This document shows positions 8,438-16,753 of a stretch of DNA of 43,595 nt, one piece after another. The stretch is from a virus: the IMG/VR virus record IMGVR_UViG_3300030380_002811, positions 1 to 43,595 of that record; one strand, written 5' to 3'. Both the position numbers and the translations under genes were made by a program. Numbering within the stretch: the first letter of the stretch is position 1; every line of letters begins with the position of its first letter. Under the pieces are notes generated by a model. It had not been told where the DNA came from. It saw only the letters and a list, made by a program, of their open reading frames with translations, and did no database searches.

Positions 8438-8631
8438 AATTTTTTCAAAAAGAAGATGGAAGTTGTGACATAGTTTTTTCTCAAGAGGAAATTAAAACCT
8501 TAAATGAAACAAAAAAAATATCTTTTACTGCAGAAGGATTAAGAATCTTTAGTAATGATTTAATGAGAATGATAGTAGAATTTAATAACAGGTTTGATGA
8601 AGAGGTCAAAAATAAAACTAATCAGGATTAA
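8434..8631 (+). CDS. Small hypothetical protein
   Basis: This 65-residue protein (MKFFQKEDGSCDIVFSQEEI, then a helix ending VEFNNRFDEEVKNKTNQD) overlaps the preceding oxygenase stop by four bases (ATGA), which supports translation. It has a short beta-hairpin start and a helical, charged end, and no motif I recognise. It may be an accessory to the oxygenase cassette or a small regulator. Confidence 0.5.
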   Translation: MKFFQKEDGSCDIVFSQEEIKTLNETKKISFTAEGLRIFSNDLMRMIVEFNNRFDEEVKNKTNQD

Positions 8632-8633
8632 GA

Positions 8634-9095
8634 ATGTATTCTTGTGAAAATAATTATCTAAATAATATAGAAAATAGAAGGCTGTTTAGTGTTTTAAAAA
8701 ATAAGTTCCCTTGGTACTTATCAGAAAATGAAGGTTTCTTAAACCATATTATAGTCTTTGATAATAAAGTAGTAAGTACTTTCTATGATTTACTAGAACC
8801 TTTTCAAAAAAAAGTTAAGAAGAAAATAAACGAAGCTGTTTTTTATATGATACTAAACGATACTACTAATAAAAAAGTTATAGATGATTCAAAGAATATG
8901 TATAAAGAAAATGAATTTGTAAAACTTATATATCATATTGATAGCTCTGACGGGTACACTGAGATTTGTTCACAAGAGAAAATACCTCACACACAAAACA
9001 GATCAATTATAATAGATAATCAACTTAATACAGGTGAGTTTAACCCCATAAAATCAAGAGCAAGCCTTATACTCAAGCTACTATTCAAAAAATAG
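8634..9095 (+). CDS. Degenerate 2OG-oxygenase-like protein (probable pseudoenzyme)
   Basis: The C-terminal half of this 153-residue protein can be aligned by eye with the oxygenase at 36672. LIYHIDSSDGYTEI matches LFCLNTCNGFTNF, NRSIIIDNQLNTGE matches NRMILFDPSKLHNS, and R143 matches the 2-oxoglutarate-binding R155. The iron-binding His of the last motif is Asn (N132), and the first motif reads V-I-D instead of H-I-D. Both metal histidines therefore seem lost while the frame stays open. It may have a binding or regulatory role, or be early in decay. The alignment is manual and needs structure prediction. Confidence 0.5.
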   Translation: MYSCENNYLNNIENRRLFSVLKNKFPWYLSENEGFLNHIIVFDNKVVSTFYDLLEPFQKKVKKKINEAVFYMILNDTTNKKVIDDSKNMYKENEFVKLIYHIDSSDGYTEICSQEKIPHTQNRSIIIDNQLNTGEFNPIKSRASLILKLLFKK

Positions 9096-9112
9096 TTCGT
9101 ATAAGGTATAAT
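9084..9112 (+). promoter_or_regulatory. Candidate promoter at the start of the 9118 gene
   Basis: A perfect TATAAT (9107-9112) lies just before the ATG at 9118, with a weak TTCAAA -35 (9084-9089) 17 bases upstream. There is no Shine-Dalgarno sequence for the 9118 gene, and the expected transcription start would fall on or next to its ATG, so a leaderless mRNA is possible. Confidence 0.4.
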
Positions 9113-9117
9113 GCAAT

Positions 9118-11259
9118 ATGCCTTTAACAAATATACAAATAGCACCAGGCTTTAATAAACAAGTAACTGAAACAGGCGCAAAAGGTCAATGGACTGATGG
9201 CGATTTTGTTAGGTTTAGATATGGCCTTCCTGAAAAAATCGGTGGTTGGGAACAGATAACAGATAAAACATTGCTAGGGAAAGTTACAGAACAAATGATT
9301 TGGGCTGACCTAGATGGTAATAAATATGTAGCATTAGGGACAAACAGAACTTTAATTATTTATTATGAAGGTGCTTTTTACGATATTACTCCATTAGATA
9401 CTGCAATTACCGGATGTACTTTTACTACGGTTAATACATCAGCTACAGTTACCGTAAATAAAGTAGGACATGGATTATCTGCAGGAGATTTATTTACTTT
9501 TACATCTGTAACTCCTCCAACAGGAGCAGGTTATACAGCAGCAAATTTTACTGACAATTCATTTGAAGTGGTTAGTGCACCAACCATAGACACTTTTACT
9601 ATTACTATGGCATCTAACGCAGGAACATCTGTTGCTGCTAGTGGGTCTGCAACAGTCAATCCTTACATTAAACCAGGACCATTAACTCAAAGTTATGGTT
9701 ATGGTTGGGGAACTTCTTCATGGGGAGGAGCTTCAGGATTAATAAATACCTTAAATGGTTTATTACAAGATGATACAGCAGGTACTGGAGGATCTGGAAC
9801 CTCAGTTACTTTAACCTCTACTGCGGGTTTTCCTACAACTGGAACAATAAAAGTAGGTGCAGAATTTATTTCTTACACTGGAGTATCGAGCAATGATTTA
9901 ACTGGAATTACTAGAGGAGCAGGTGGCACAAGATCTGCACACGCAAGTGGAGCTAGTGTAGAATATTATACATCATGGGGACAAGCATCTCTTTCTTCTT
10001 CAGTAACACTAGATCCAGCAACATGGTCTCTTGATCATTTTGGACAAAAACTAGTTTGTACTATTAAAAATGGTAAAATTTTTAATTGGGATCCTATTAC
10101 AGTAACTCCTACAGCCTTACAAACAAGAGCTACAGTTATAACAAATGCACCTACAACTTCTGTTATGTCTATTATTTCGGAAAGAGACAGACATTTAATT
10201 CTTCTTGGAACTGAAACAACAGTTGGTGATGCATCAACACAAGATAAAATGTTTATAAGATTTTCAGATCAAGAAACATTAAATGATTTTCAACCTACTT
10301 CAGTAAATACTGCAGGTACTTTTAGGATTGATTCTGGAGTTAAAATAGTAGGTGCAGCAAAAGCTAAAGATTATATTTTAATTGTAACAGACACTTCTGC
10401 ATATGTTATGCAGTTTGTTGGTCCTCCTTTTATTTTTTCTATAAGACAGGTTGGAAGTAATTGTGGATTAATTGGTCAACATGCAATTAAATATATCAAT
10501 GGTAGAGTTTGGTGGATGGGACAAGCAGGTGGTTTTTTTGTATATGATGGTACAGTTAAATCTGTTCCATGTTTAGTTGAAGATTTTGTATTTACAAATA
10601 AAGGAGATAACTTAGGTATTAATTATAATGCAGGTGAAACAGTATATGCTGGTCTTAATCATTTGTATGAAGAGGTAATGTGGTTTTATCCTAAAGCAGG
10701 TTCTAATGAACCAGATAGAGTAGTGACTTACAATTATGGTGAGAACACTTGGGCAACAGGTTCTTTAGCTAGAACTTCTTGGCATGACTCAACTCTTTTT
10801 GATAATCCTTATGCTTCTGAATATGCTCCTACAGGATTACCTACTTTTCCTGTTATTCAAGGTGTAACAAATGCAAATGGTTCATCGACATATTACGCAC
10901 ATGAAATTGGAAACAATGAAGTAGACTCTTCAGGTAATAAAACAGTTATACCTGCTTTTATACAATCTGGAGATTTTGATTTAAGTGATGGTGATGTATT
11001 TATTAGTATGAAAAGATTTATACCTGATTTTAAATTACTTACAGGCAATGCACAGATTACTATTAACCTTAGAAACTATTCTAATGATACCTCTGCATCT
11101 TCTCCTTTAGGACCTTTTACAGTCACAACTTCCACAGACAAAGTAGATACGAGAGCTAGAGGGCGATCAGCTAGTCTAAAGATAGCTAATACAGCTACTG
11201 ATGAAAGCTGGAGATATGGTACTTTTAGAGCAGATATACAACCTGATGGACGTAGATAA
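9118..11259 (+). CDS. Large tail protein, P22 gp10-like DNA stabilisation/tail hub
   Basis: This 713-residue protein begins MPLTNIQIAPGFNKQVTETG, then W-T-D-G-D-F-V-R-F-R-Y-G-L-P-E-K-I-G-G-W. This opening is characteristic of the large tail or packaged-DNA-stabilisation proteins of short-tailed phages. It is followed by beta-rich modules and an aromatic stretch (SYGYGWGTSSWGGASG). Later motifs (FGQKLVCTIKNGKIFNWDP, DRHLILLGT, YNYGENTWATGSLARTSWHD) also occur in this family. It probably caps the adaptor as the tail nozzle or hub. Its length is in the usual range. The stop overlaps the next ATG. Confidence 0.7.
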   Translation: MPLTNIQIAPGFNKQVTETGAKGQWTDGDFVRFRYGLPEKIGGWEQITDKTLLGKVTEQMIWADLDGNKYVALGTNRTLIIYYEGAFYDITPLDTAITGCTFTTVNTSATVTVNKVGHGLSAGDLFTFTSVTPPTGAGYTAANFTDNSFEVVSAPTIDTFTITMASNAGTSVAASGSATVNPYIKPGPLTQSYGYGWGTSSWGGASGLINTLNGLLQDDTAGTGGSGTSVTLTSTAGFPTTGTIKVGAEFISYTGVSSNDLTGITRGAGGTRSAHASGASVEYYTSWGQASLSSSVTLDPATWSLDHFGQKLVCTIKNGKIFNWDPITVTPTALQTRATVITNAPTTSVMSIISERDRHLILLGTETTVGDASTQDKMFIRFSDQETLNDFQPTSVNTAGTFRIDSGVKIVGAAKAKDYILIVTDTSAYVMQFVGPPFIFSIRQVGSNCGLIGQHAIKYINGRVWWMGQAGGFFVYDGTVKSVPCLVEDFVFTNKGDNLGINYNAGETVYAGLNHLYEEVMWFYPKAGSNEPDRVVTYNYGENTWATGSLARTSWHDSTLFDNPYASEYAPTGLPTFPVIQGVTNANGSSTYYAHEIGNNEVDSSGNKTVIPAFIQSGDFDLSDGDVFISMKRFIPDFKLLTGNAQITINLRNYSNDTSASSPLGPFTVTTSTDKVDTRARGRSASLKIANTATDESWRYGTFRADIQPDGRR

Positions 11260-11423
11260 TGGCTAAAGTAGATATAGTTATCCCTGAACCTTCTTCTACA
11301 TATACAGAAGAAAATCAAAGACAAGTAACCCAGTCTTTACGAACGATGCAAGATAAGTTAAACACTTCTTACCAACAAGAATTAAAAAATGAACAAGATA
11401 CATTTAATTACTTTTTATCATGA
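11259..11423 (+). CDS. Small helical virion-operon protein (54 aa)
   Basis: This short frame starts at ATG 11259, overlapping the previous TAA (TAATG), and ends TGA 11421-11423, overlapping the next ATG (ATGA). The product, MAKVDIVIPEPSSTYTEENQ onward, is 54 residues with a Gln/Asn-rich helix ending DTFNYFLS. Double start/stop coupling and lack of any gap argue that it is real. Similar tiny proteins occur at this place in related marine phage operons. Function unknown. Confidence 0.6.
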   Translation: MAKVDIVIPEPSSTYTEENQRQVTQSLRTMQDKLNTSYQQELKNEQDTFNYFLS

Positions 11424-11761
11424 CAATACAGTATAAAAACGCAGGAATTAATTTAGGTGATACGAGCACAACATCAGTGCTTACTTCTCCAACTTCAGCA
11501 AGATGTTTAATAAAACAAATTCAGGTAGATAACTCTTCAGCAAGTTCTGTTGATCTATCAGTGCAAGTTACAGATACTTCAGCTTCAACTACTTTTTCAA
11601 TTTCTAGAAAAGCTATTGCAGCAAATACAGTAGAAAATATTATTACAGAAACTTTAGTTTTAGAAGAAGGAGATATTTTAAAAATGACAGCAGGAACAGG
11701 TGGGGAGATACAAGGGATAATTAGCTATGCTCAAATAGATAGATCACAAGAAAATGGCTAG
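11420..11761 (+). CDS. Small beta-rich virion protein
   Basis: This 113-residue protein (MTIQYKNAGINLGDTSTTSV) reads as a beta-sandwich: RCLIKQIQVDNSSASSVDLS, VQVTDTSASTTFSISRKAIA, VENIITETLVLEEGDILKMT, then a GEIQGIISYAQ strand. The pattern of N-T-V-E-x-I ... L-V-L-E-E-G-D-x-L-K is common in phage head or tail accessory proteins with an immunoglobulin-like fold. It has no cysteine pair or enzyme motif. It overlaps both neighbours by a few bases. Confidence 0.6.
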   Translation: MTIQYKNAGINLGDTSTTSVLTSPTSARCLIKQIQVDNSSASSVDLSVQVTDTSASTTFSISRKAIAANTVENIITETLVLEEGDILKMTAGTGGEIQGIISYAQIDRSQENG

Positions 11762-11891
11762 AAAATTTAAAGATTTTGTTGAAAGAGATAAGCCTAGAAA
11801 AAGGCCTCGAAGACATTGTAAGAATCCTAACAAAAAAAAGAAGTTGCAAAATAATAAAAAATATAATAGACAAGGAAGGAGGCAAAAATGA
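11754..11891 (+). CDS. Tiny highly basic protein (45 aa)
   Basis: The frame starts at ATG 11754 inside the end of the previous gene and stops at 11889-11891, overlapping the next ATG. The product begins MARKFKDFVERDKPRKRPRR and is about 40 percent Lys/Arg. Such a polybasic peptide could bind DNA or RNA or neutralise DNA in the head. The coupling to both neighbours supports expression. It contains one His and one Cys, not enough for a zinc site. Confidence 0.5.
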   Translation: MARKFKDFVERDKPRKRPRRHCKNPNKKKKLQNNKKYNRQGRRQK

Positions 11892-12085
11892 GTGAACCAA
11901 TTAAGATACCCGCAACAGCAACCGAAATTGTCAAGCATAAAAGAACAGGAAAAGTATATGCTGATAAAGCTGAGTTTGATGCTGATGTTGCTGACCCCAA
12001 CACTGACACTACTGTGGATGATTTTAGGCAAGACCTTGAAATTAAAGTTACTAAGGTTTCTATGGGTGCGCAAACCAAAAAATAA
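11888..12085 (+). CDS. Small acidic hypothetical protein
   Basis: This 65-residue protein starts MSEPIKIPATATEIVKHKRT, followed by GKVYADKAEFDADVADP. The phrase I-V-K-H-K-R-T-G-K-V-Y-x-D-K-A-E-F is reminiscent of small phage proteins of unknown role. The start has an AAGGAGG ribosome site 8 bases upstream, inside the previous gene. An overlapping frame at 11892 is a shadow. The next gene begins with GTG two bases later. Confidence 0.6.
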   Translation: MSEPIKIPATATEIVKHKRTGKVYADKAEFDADVADPNTDTTVDDFRQDLEIKVTKVSMGAQTKK

Positions 12086-12087
12086 TA

Positions 12088-12672
12088 GTGAGTAGATTTT
12101 ACCATTTAGGACCTTTATTATTTCATACTGAAGTAGAAGAAAAAGATCTTATTGAAGTAAATAAACTTTGTCATAAAAATGAAGATCTAAATAATAGAGA
12201 AAATTTAGCAGGACATATTGAAGATGAGTTTAAAATAGACTATAAAAAACTTGAATATATTTTAGATAAATACTTTGATGACTTTAAACATTATTTTTTA
12301 AATTTTTACGGAAATACTATAGATTTTTATATTAATGGTGCTTGGGTAAATTTTATGAAGGCAGGTGATTTTAATCCAATTCATACTCATAGCGGTACTT
12401 TATCTGCTGTATTGTTTGTGTCTATACCAGATGAAATAAAAAAAGAAAATATGAATTTTAAAGGTAACAAAAGAACAAGTAATATTTCTGGACCAGGAGA
12501 CCTTAAATTTATTGCTTCAGCCCCTATAGAAAAATTTATTACAGAAAAAAGTTTTCTTCCAAAAAACGGAGACTTATTTATATTCCCATCTAATTTACCT
12601 CATTGTGTTTCACCTTTTAAATCAAAGGTTGAAAGAATTTCTATAGCATTTAATTTACAGGAGAAAATATAA
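12088..12672 (+). CDS. 2OG-Fe(II) oxygenase (PF13759/TIGR02466-like)
   Basis: This 194-residue protein starts with GTG at 12088. It contains the family core INGAWVNFMKAGDFNPIHTH with H99 and H101, LSAVLFVSIP, then K-N-G-D-L-F-I-F-P-S-N-L-P-H with H172 and R183 in ERISIAFNL. The W-V-N ... H-x-H ... F-P-S-x-L-x-H ... R-I-S-x-x-F-N order is that of the putative 2OG/Fe(II) oxygenases in PF13759. The His-x-His pair stands where most relatives have His-x-Asp. Its stop overlaps a glycosyltransferase start (TAATG), suggesting that hydroxylation and glycosylation of one target are linked. Confidence 0.8.
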   Translation: MSRFYHLGPLLFHTEVEEKDLIEVNKLCHKNEDLNNRENLAGHIEDEFKIDYKKLEYILDKYFDDFKHYFLNFYGNTIDFYINGAWVNFMKAGDFNPIHTHSGTLSAVLFVSIPDEIKKENMNFKGNKRTSNISGPGDLKFIASAPIEKFITEKSFLPKNGDLFIFPSNLPHCVSPFKSKVERISIAFNLQEKI

Positions 12673-13607
12673 TGGAACCTAGAGGAGCCACTGAACTACA
12701 AATGGAAATGTTAAATAAACATGTTTCAAAAGAAATCTTAGATCAAGTACAGATATGTACATCTATACCTGGTAAAGTCCCAATAGACCCAAATAAATTA
12801 AATATTCTTTGGCAAAAAAATTCCTATGATCAACCTAATCTACAAGAGTTCTTTACTAATAAAGAAAGACATAAAGAATATGATTGGTATGTATTTAACA
12901 GTCATTGGAATTATGAAAAATTTAGAATGGTGTTTGATATACCAACTGAAAAATCTATAGTAATTAAAAATGGTATTGATAATTTTCCAATTAGAAAGAT
13001 ATACAAAAGGGGAGATCCTATTAAGTTGATACACCATTGTACTCCTTGGAGAGGTTTAAATGTTTTATTACGTGCTATGCAAGAAATTGAAAATCCAAAT
13101 ATAAAACTAGATGTATATAGTTCTTGTAAGGTTTATGGATCTGCGTTTGCAGATCATACTGAAAAAGACTTTGAGGCGTTGTATGAACAAGCTGAAAAAT
13201 TACCTAATGTAAATTATATTGGTTATAAACCTAATGAATATATTAGAGAGATGATGCCTAACTACGATATGTTTGTTTATCCATCTATATTTGAGGAAAC
13301 ATCATGTGCATCAGCACTTGAAGCATTAGCTTCTGGTGTACATGTTATTACCAATAACTTTGGTGCATTATATGAAACATGTGCAGAGTGGCCAGTATAT
13401 GTTAACTATTCAACAAACTACGAACAAATGGCTCAAGATACTGCAGGAGCAATTAATATAGCTGCTGGTTATTTACATGAAGACTACATTCAAGAACATT
13501 TAGAAGAACAACAAAAGTTCTATAAAAGATTTTACAACTGGCAGAAAAAAGGTATAGAGTGGACAAACTTTTTGAAAGGAGCTTTAAATGAAAGAAACAG
13601 TAAATGA
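12672..13607 (+). CDS. Glycosyltransferase, GT-B fold (GT4-like)
   Basis: This 311-residue protein looks like a retaining GT4-type enzyme. It has IVIKNGIDNFPI as the linker, IKLIHHCTPWRGLNVLLRAM as the start of the nucleotide-sugar-binding domain, and NVNYIGYKP. The E-x7-E motif lies in YPSIFEETSCASALEALASG (E209 and E217), followed by the acceptor loop GVHVITNNFGALYE. It lacks a long N-terminal domain, so it is shorter than bacterial GT4 enzymes. It should transfer a sugar from a nucleotide donor to a virion protein, a hydroxylated side chain or a surface glycan. It overlaps the next gene by 20 bases. Confidence 0.8.
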   Translation: MEPRGATELQMEMLNKHVSKEILDQVQICTSIPGKVPIDPNKLNILWQKNSYDQPNLQEFFTNKERHKEYDWYVFNSHWNYEKFRMVFDIPTEKSIVIKNGIDNFPIRKIYKRGDPIKLIHHCTPWRGLNVLLRAMQEIENPNIKLDVYSSCKVYGSAFADHTEKDFEALYEQAEKLPNVNYIGYKPNEYIREMMPNYDMFVYPSIFEETSCASALEALASGVHVITNNFGALYETCAEWPVYVNYSTNYEQMAQDTAGAINIAAGYLHEDYIQEHLEEQQKFYKRFYNWQKKGIEWTNFLKGALNERNSK

Positions 13608-14466
13608 AGATACGTATCAAACTTTAAAAGAGGTTGAGGTAACATCATACGAAAAAGCTTCTCTTCCTATGTGGAAACCGGCCACCGAAAAGAAAGAAAA
13701 AAAGATAGTTAAATCACCTTACAGCATTATGATTTGCACACCTTGTCATAGTGATGTAACTATGCATTACACACAAGCTCTTTTAGAATTACAACAACTT
13801 TGTATAAAAAACGGCATAAGAATTACATTTACTTTGTTAAAATCTTCTTTAGTAACTCAAGGAAGAAATTTATGTACTTCAGCTTTTTTAGAATCTAGTT
13901 GTACGCATATGGTGTTTATAGATTCAGATATATATTTTAGAGCAGAGTCTATTATAAAAATGTTAAATTTAGATAAAGAATTGATATCTATTCCCTATCC
14001 TCTTAAAACAATGATGTGGGATAAACTTTATAAAAAATGGGGTGAAGGTGAAGTAAAAAACCCTGAAGATATCCATAGATTTTTAAATACTTATCCAATG
14101 AAAGTACAAGATGCTAATAAAATAACTTTAGACAATGGGGTTATGGAAGTTACACACAGTCCTACAGGATGTATGATGATTAAAAGAAGTGTATTTGACA
14201 AAATGATAGACAAGTATCCAGATAAAAACATAGTACAAAAGACAATAATAAATGGTGAGTATGTAGATAGACCTAATTTATGGAACTTTTTTGATTGTAT
14301 ACATGACCCTGATACTAAGACTTATATGGGTGAAGACTTCTCCTTCTGTAAGCTTTGGAAGGACATTGGAGGTAAGTGTTATGCTTATGTTAATGACCCT
14401 ATTATACATGTTGGAGAACACCAATATGAAGGTCGCTTTCTTGATGAGTTGAAACTAGCCAAGTAA
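13588..14466 (+). CDS. Glycosyltransferase-like protein, GT-A fold
   Basis: In this 292-residue protein, residues 45-125 show YSIMICTPCHSDVTMHY, LLKSSLVTQGRNLCTSAFLE (R93, N94) and THMVFIDSDIYF with the D112-x-D114 metal and nucleotide-sugar motif. This arrangement (TPC ... GRN ... IDSD) is found in GT-A-type proteins of large and marine phages. GYKIT-like parts are absent, but ISIPYPLKT, HSPTGCMMIKR and MGEDFSFCKLWKDIGGKCYA fit the acceptor half. It follows an oxygenase and a GT4-like enzyme in one coupled operon. Sugar and acceptor are unknown. Confidence 0.7.
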   Translation: MKETVNEDTYQTLKEVEVTSYEKASLPMWKPATEKKEKKIVKSPYSIMICTPCHSDVTMHYTQALLELQQLCIKNGIRITFTLLKSSLVTQGRNLCTSAFLESSCTHMVFIDSDIYFRAESIIKMLNLDKELISIPYPLKTMMWDKLYKKWGEGEVKNPEDIHRFLNTYPMKVQDANKITLDNGVMEVTHSPTGCMMIKRSVFDKMIDKYPDKNIVQKTIINGEYVDRPNLWNFFDCIHDPDTKTYMGEDFSFCKLWKDIGGKCYAYVNDPIIHVGEHQYEGRFLDELKLAK

Positions 14467-14501
14467 AATGATATTATTATCCATATTTAAAAGAATAAAT
14501 T

Positions 14502-15449
14502 ATGGATCCATTTACACTAGCACTAGCCACATTTGGCGTACAAAAACTTCGAGGAAAATCAACTAAAAGATCTTTAAGAGATGCTTTAATGATTGGTGGA
14601 GCTGGCCAATTAGGTGGTATGGCAGGTGTTGGTGGGTTACAAGCATTTGGATCAGCTCCTGGAGCTATTCAAGGTATAGGACAAACTGCAGTAGGTAGAG
14701 GAGTAACAAGTTTATTTCCACAATTTGCAGGACAAAACGCAGCAACAAATGCAGCACAAATTGCAAGTGCTGGAGGAGATCCTGGAAATGCAATGGGTAT
14801 GGTTGGTGATAAAGGAAGTATTTTCTCTCAGCTTATTCCTAAAACTACTGGAGGTAAAATTGCACTAGGTTCAGCAATTCTTCCTTTGCTAGATTCGGGC
14901 GAAGAAATGTCAAACGAAAAACCAGGGTATAATAAAAATTTACAAAAACTTTACGAAAGTGGTTACGCAGGTGGACCTACAGGTTTTATGAGAAGAAAAT
15001 ATAATGAAGATGGAACATACACGGACACTCCACTAGAAGATAAAGATACTTATCAATCAGTAGAAGCAATATTAGACGAAGAACAACAACCTGAAGGATT
15101 AAAAGCAGGTGGTATTGCTAACGTTGCAAAATTTAATACAGGTGGACAAGCACTACCTTCTAAATTTAGTCATGATGAAAAAGATTACAACAACTACGTA
15201 AGAGCTCATGGTTTTGTTGAAGACGGAGCAGGTATGGGTAATGATAACGAAGATACAATGTTAGCTCAATTAGCTGATGGTGAATTTGTTTCTAGATCTG
15301 CCGCTGTAAGAGGAGCTGGTATTATTGCAGGAGCAAATATTTCAGACAAAGAAGATCAAAGAAAAAAAGGTGCTGAGTTTTTTTACGAACAACAAAAACG
15401 TTTTAAAAGAATTATGGATATTTTAGATGCAAGTAGAAAAGACAATTAA
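14502..15449 (+). CDS. Virion-associated protein, internal/ejection block
   Basis: This 315-residue protein has an N-terminal half rich in Gly and Ala (MDPFTLALATFGVQKLRG, GGAGQLGGMAGVGGLQAFGS). Its second half has SKFSHDEKDYNNYVRAHGFV and LAQLADGEFVSRSAAVRGAG. This D-x-x-x-A-x-L-x-x-G-E-F-V-x-x-x-A-A-V-x-G-A-G phrase is frequent in phage proteins coded just before the internal virion proteins. The amphipathic Gly/Ala helices suggest membrane or DNA contact during ejection. It lies first in a block of five genes with similar features. Confidence 0.55.
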   Translation: MDPFTLALATFGVQKLRGKSTKRSLRDALMIGGAGQLGGMAGVGGLQAFGSAPGAIQGIGQTAVGRGVTSLFPQFAGQNAATNAAQIASAGGDPGNAMGMVGDKGSIFSQLIPKTTGGKIALGSAILPLLDSGEEMSNEKPGYNKNLQKLYESGYAGGPTGFMRRKYNEDGTYTDTPLEDKDTYQSVEAILDEEQQPEGLKAGGIANVAKFNTGGQALPSKFSHDEKDYNNYVRAHGFVEDGAGMGNDNEDTMLAQLADGEFVSRSAAVRGAGIIAGANISDKEDQRKKGAEFFYEQQKRFKRIMDILDASRKDN

Positions 15450-15888
15450 ATCTAATGTAGAAGTACTTACTATTAAGCCATCAGAGGTAGACACTTTTTG
15501 GCCTTTAGTAGAGTTTCTTATTGCAGAAGCATTAAAGTTTAGTGGTCAATACGCTGACGCTAAACATATTAAAAAACTATTAAAACAAAACGTAATGCAT
15601 TTATGGGTTATGTTTGGAACAGATGATGATGGAGAAAACAAAGTATTTGGTTGTTGCACTAGTAGATTTTTTGACAATCCTAATTTTAAAGAACTACAAG
15701 GATTAATATGTACAGGTAAAAAAATGCATTTATGGTCTGACAAATTAGTAGAGACATTAGAAGAATTTGCTAAAGTAAATAATTGCAAAAGAGTAACAGC
15801 ACTAATGAGACCTGGATATAAAAAAGTTATGGATAAATATGATTGGAAAGTTAAACACTACGAATTTCAAAAGGAGTTAAGTAAATGA
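15427..15888 (+). CDS. GNAT-fold-like protein (T7 gp13-type position)
   Basis: This 153-residue protein has an acetyltransferase-like outline: LVEFLIAEALKFSGQYAD helix, LWVMFGTDDDGENKVFGCCT strands, then KLVETLEEFAKVNNCKRVTA helix-strand and a final KVKHYEFQKEL strand. The classical R/Q-x-x-G-x-G/A acetyl-CoA loop is not evident, so it may be a non-enzymatic GNAT-like virion protein, as reported for T7-like internal protein genes at the same place. It overlaps the previous gene by 23 bases and the next by four. Confidence 0.55.
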   Translation: MQVEKTIKSNVEVLTIKPSEVDTFWPLVEFLIAEALKFSGQYADAKHIKKLLKQNVMHLWVMFGTDDDGENKVFGCCTSRFFDNPNFKELQGLICTGKKMHLWSDKLVETLEEFAKVNNCKRVTALMRPGYKKVMDKYDWKVKHYEFQKELSK

Positions 15889-16748
15889 GTATATTTGGAG
15901 GAGGTGGAGGTGGTTCATCAGGACCCTCAACTACTACACAATACATAAGAGAAGCACCTGGTATAGAAGAAAGAAAACTTGGTTTAATGGATGTGGCAGC
16001 AAGTCTTGCTAAAACACCAACTAATATTCCTACTATGCAAGTAGCAGGTTTAGGTAATCTAGAACAACAAGGTATAACAGCATCTGGAGTCACAGGTGTT
16101 GGTCAACCAACTGTTGGTTCTGCAGTATCTGGAGTACAAGGAGCAATGGCTCCGATAGGTGCTCAACAAATTAGTCAATATTTAAATCCTTATCAATCAT
16201 ATGTAACTGGTGAAATTGCTAAACAAGGACAAATGATGCAAAATCAATTAGGAGCTCAAGCAGTTAATGCAGGAGCTTTTGGTGGTGGTAGAGAAGGTGT
16301 TCAACAAGCAGAATTACAAAAAGGAACTTTAGAAGCAATGGGTCAAGCACAGGCACAAGGTTTTCAAACTGCATTAGGTGCAGCTCAACAACAGCAACAA
16401 GTAGGATTACAAGGTGGTCAATTATTAGGTCAGCTAGGTTCACAACAACAAGCAATGGCTCAAGGCGATATAAATCAATTAATGGCTGCAGGTGGCTTAC
16501 AAAGACAGTTAGCACAACAAGCATTAGATGCACAAAGGCAAACAGCATTACAAAGAGAGTACGAGCCTTATCAAAGAGCAGAGTTTTTAAAAAATATTTA
16601 TGCTGCAGGACCTACATCTCAGTCTTCATTAACACAGACCACAACACCAGGTGGTGGAAATCCTTTAGCACAAGCTGCAGGAGCTGGACTTGGAGCTTAT
16701 GCCACATATTCACTATTAAATAAAAATCAAGCACCAGCTAAGGTTTAA
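15885..16748 (+). CDS. Gln/Ala/Gly-rich internal virion-type protein
   Basis: This 287-residue protein starts with a polyglycine patch (MSIFGGGGGGSSGPSTTTQY). It continues into a long Gln/Ala/Gly-rich helical part (QQQQQVGLQGGQLLGQLGSQ; LMAAGGLQRQLAQQALDAQR). The motif N-P-Y-Q-S-Y-V-T-G-E-I ... Q-x-G-A-Q-A-V-N-A-G-A-F-G-G-G-R-E is typical of marine podovirus proteins coded before the large internal cores. The final residues are a small hydrophobic segment (GLGAYATYSLL). Likely an ejection or core protein; no enzyme motif. A frame on the other strand (16264-16548) is a composition shadow. Confidence 0.6.
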   Translation: MSIFGGGGGGSSGPSTTTQYIREAPGIEERKLGLMDVAASLAKTPTNIPTMQVAGLGNLEQQGITASGVTGVGQPTVGSAVSGVQGAMAPIGAQQISQYLNPYQSYVTGEIAKQGQMMQNQLGAQAVNAGAFGGGREGVQQAELQKGTLEAMGQAQAQGFQTALGAAQQQQQVGLQGGQLLGQLGSQQQAMAQGDINQLMAAGGLQRQLAQQALDAQRQTALQREYEPYQRAEFLKNIYAAGPTSQSSLTQTTTPGGGNPLAQAAGAGLGAYATYSLLNKNQAPAKV

Positions 16749-16753
16749 GTCTA

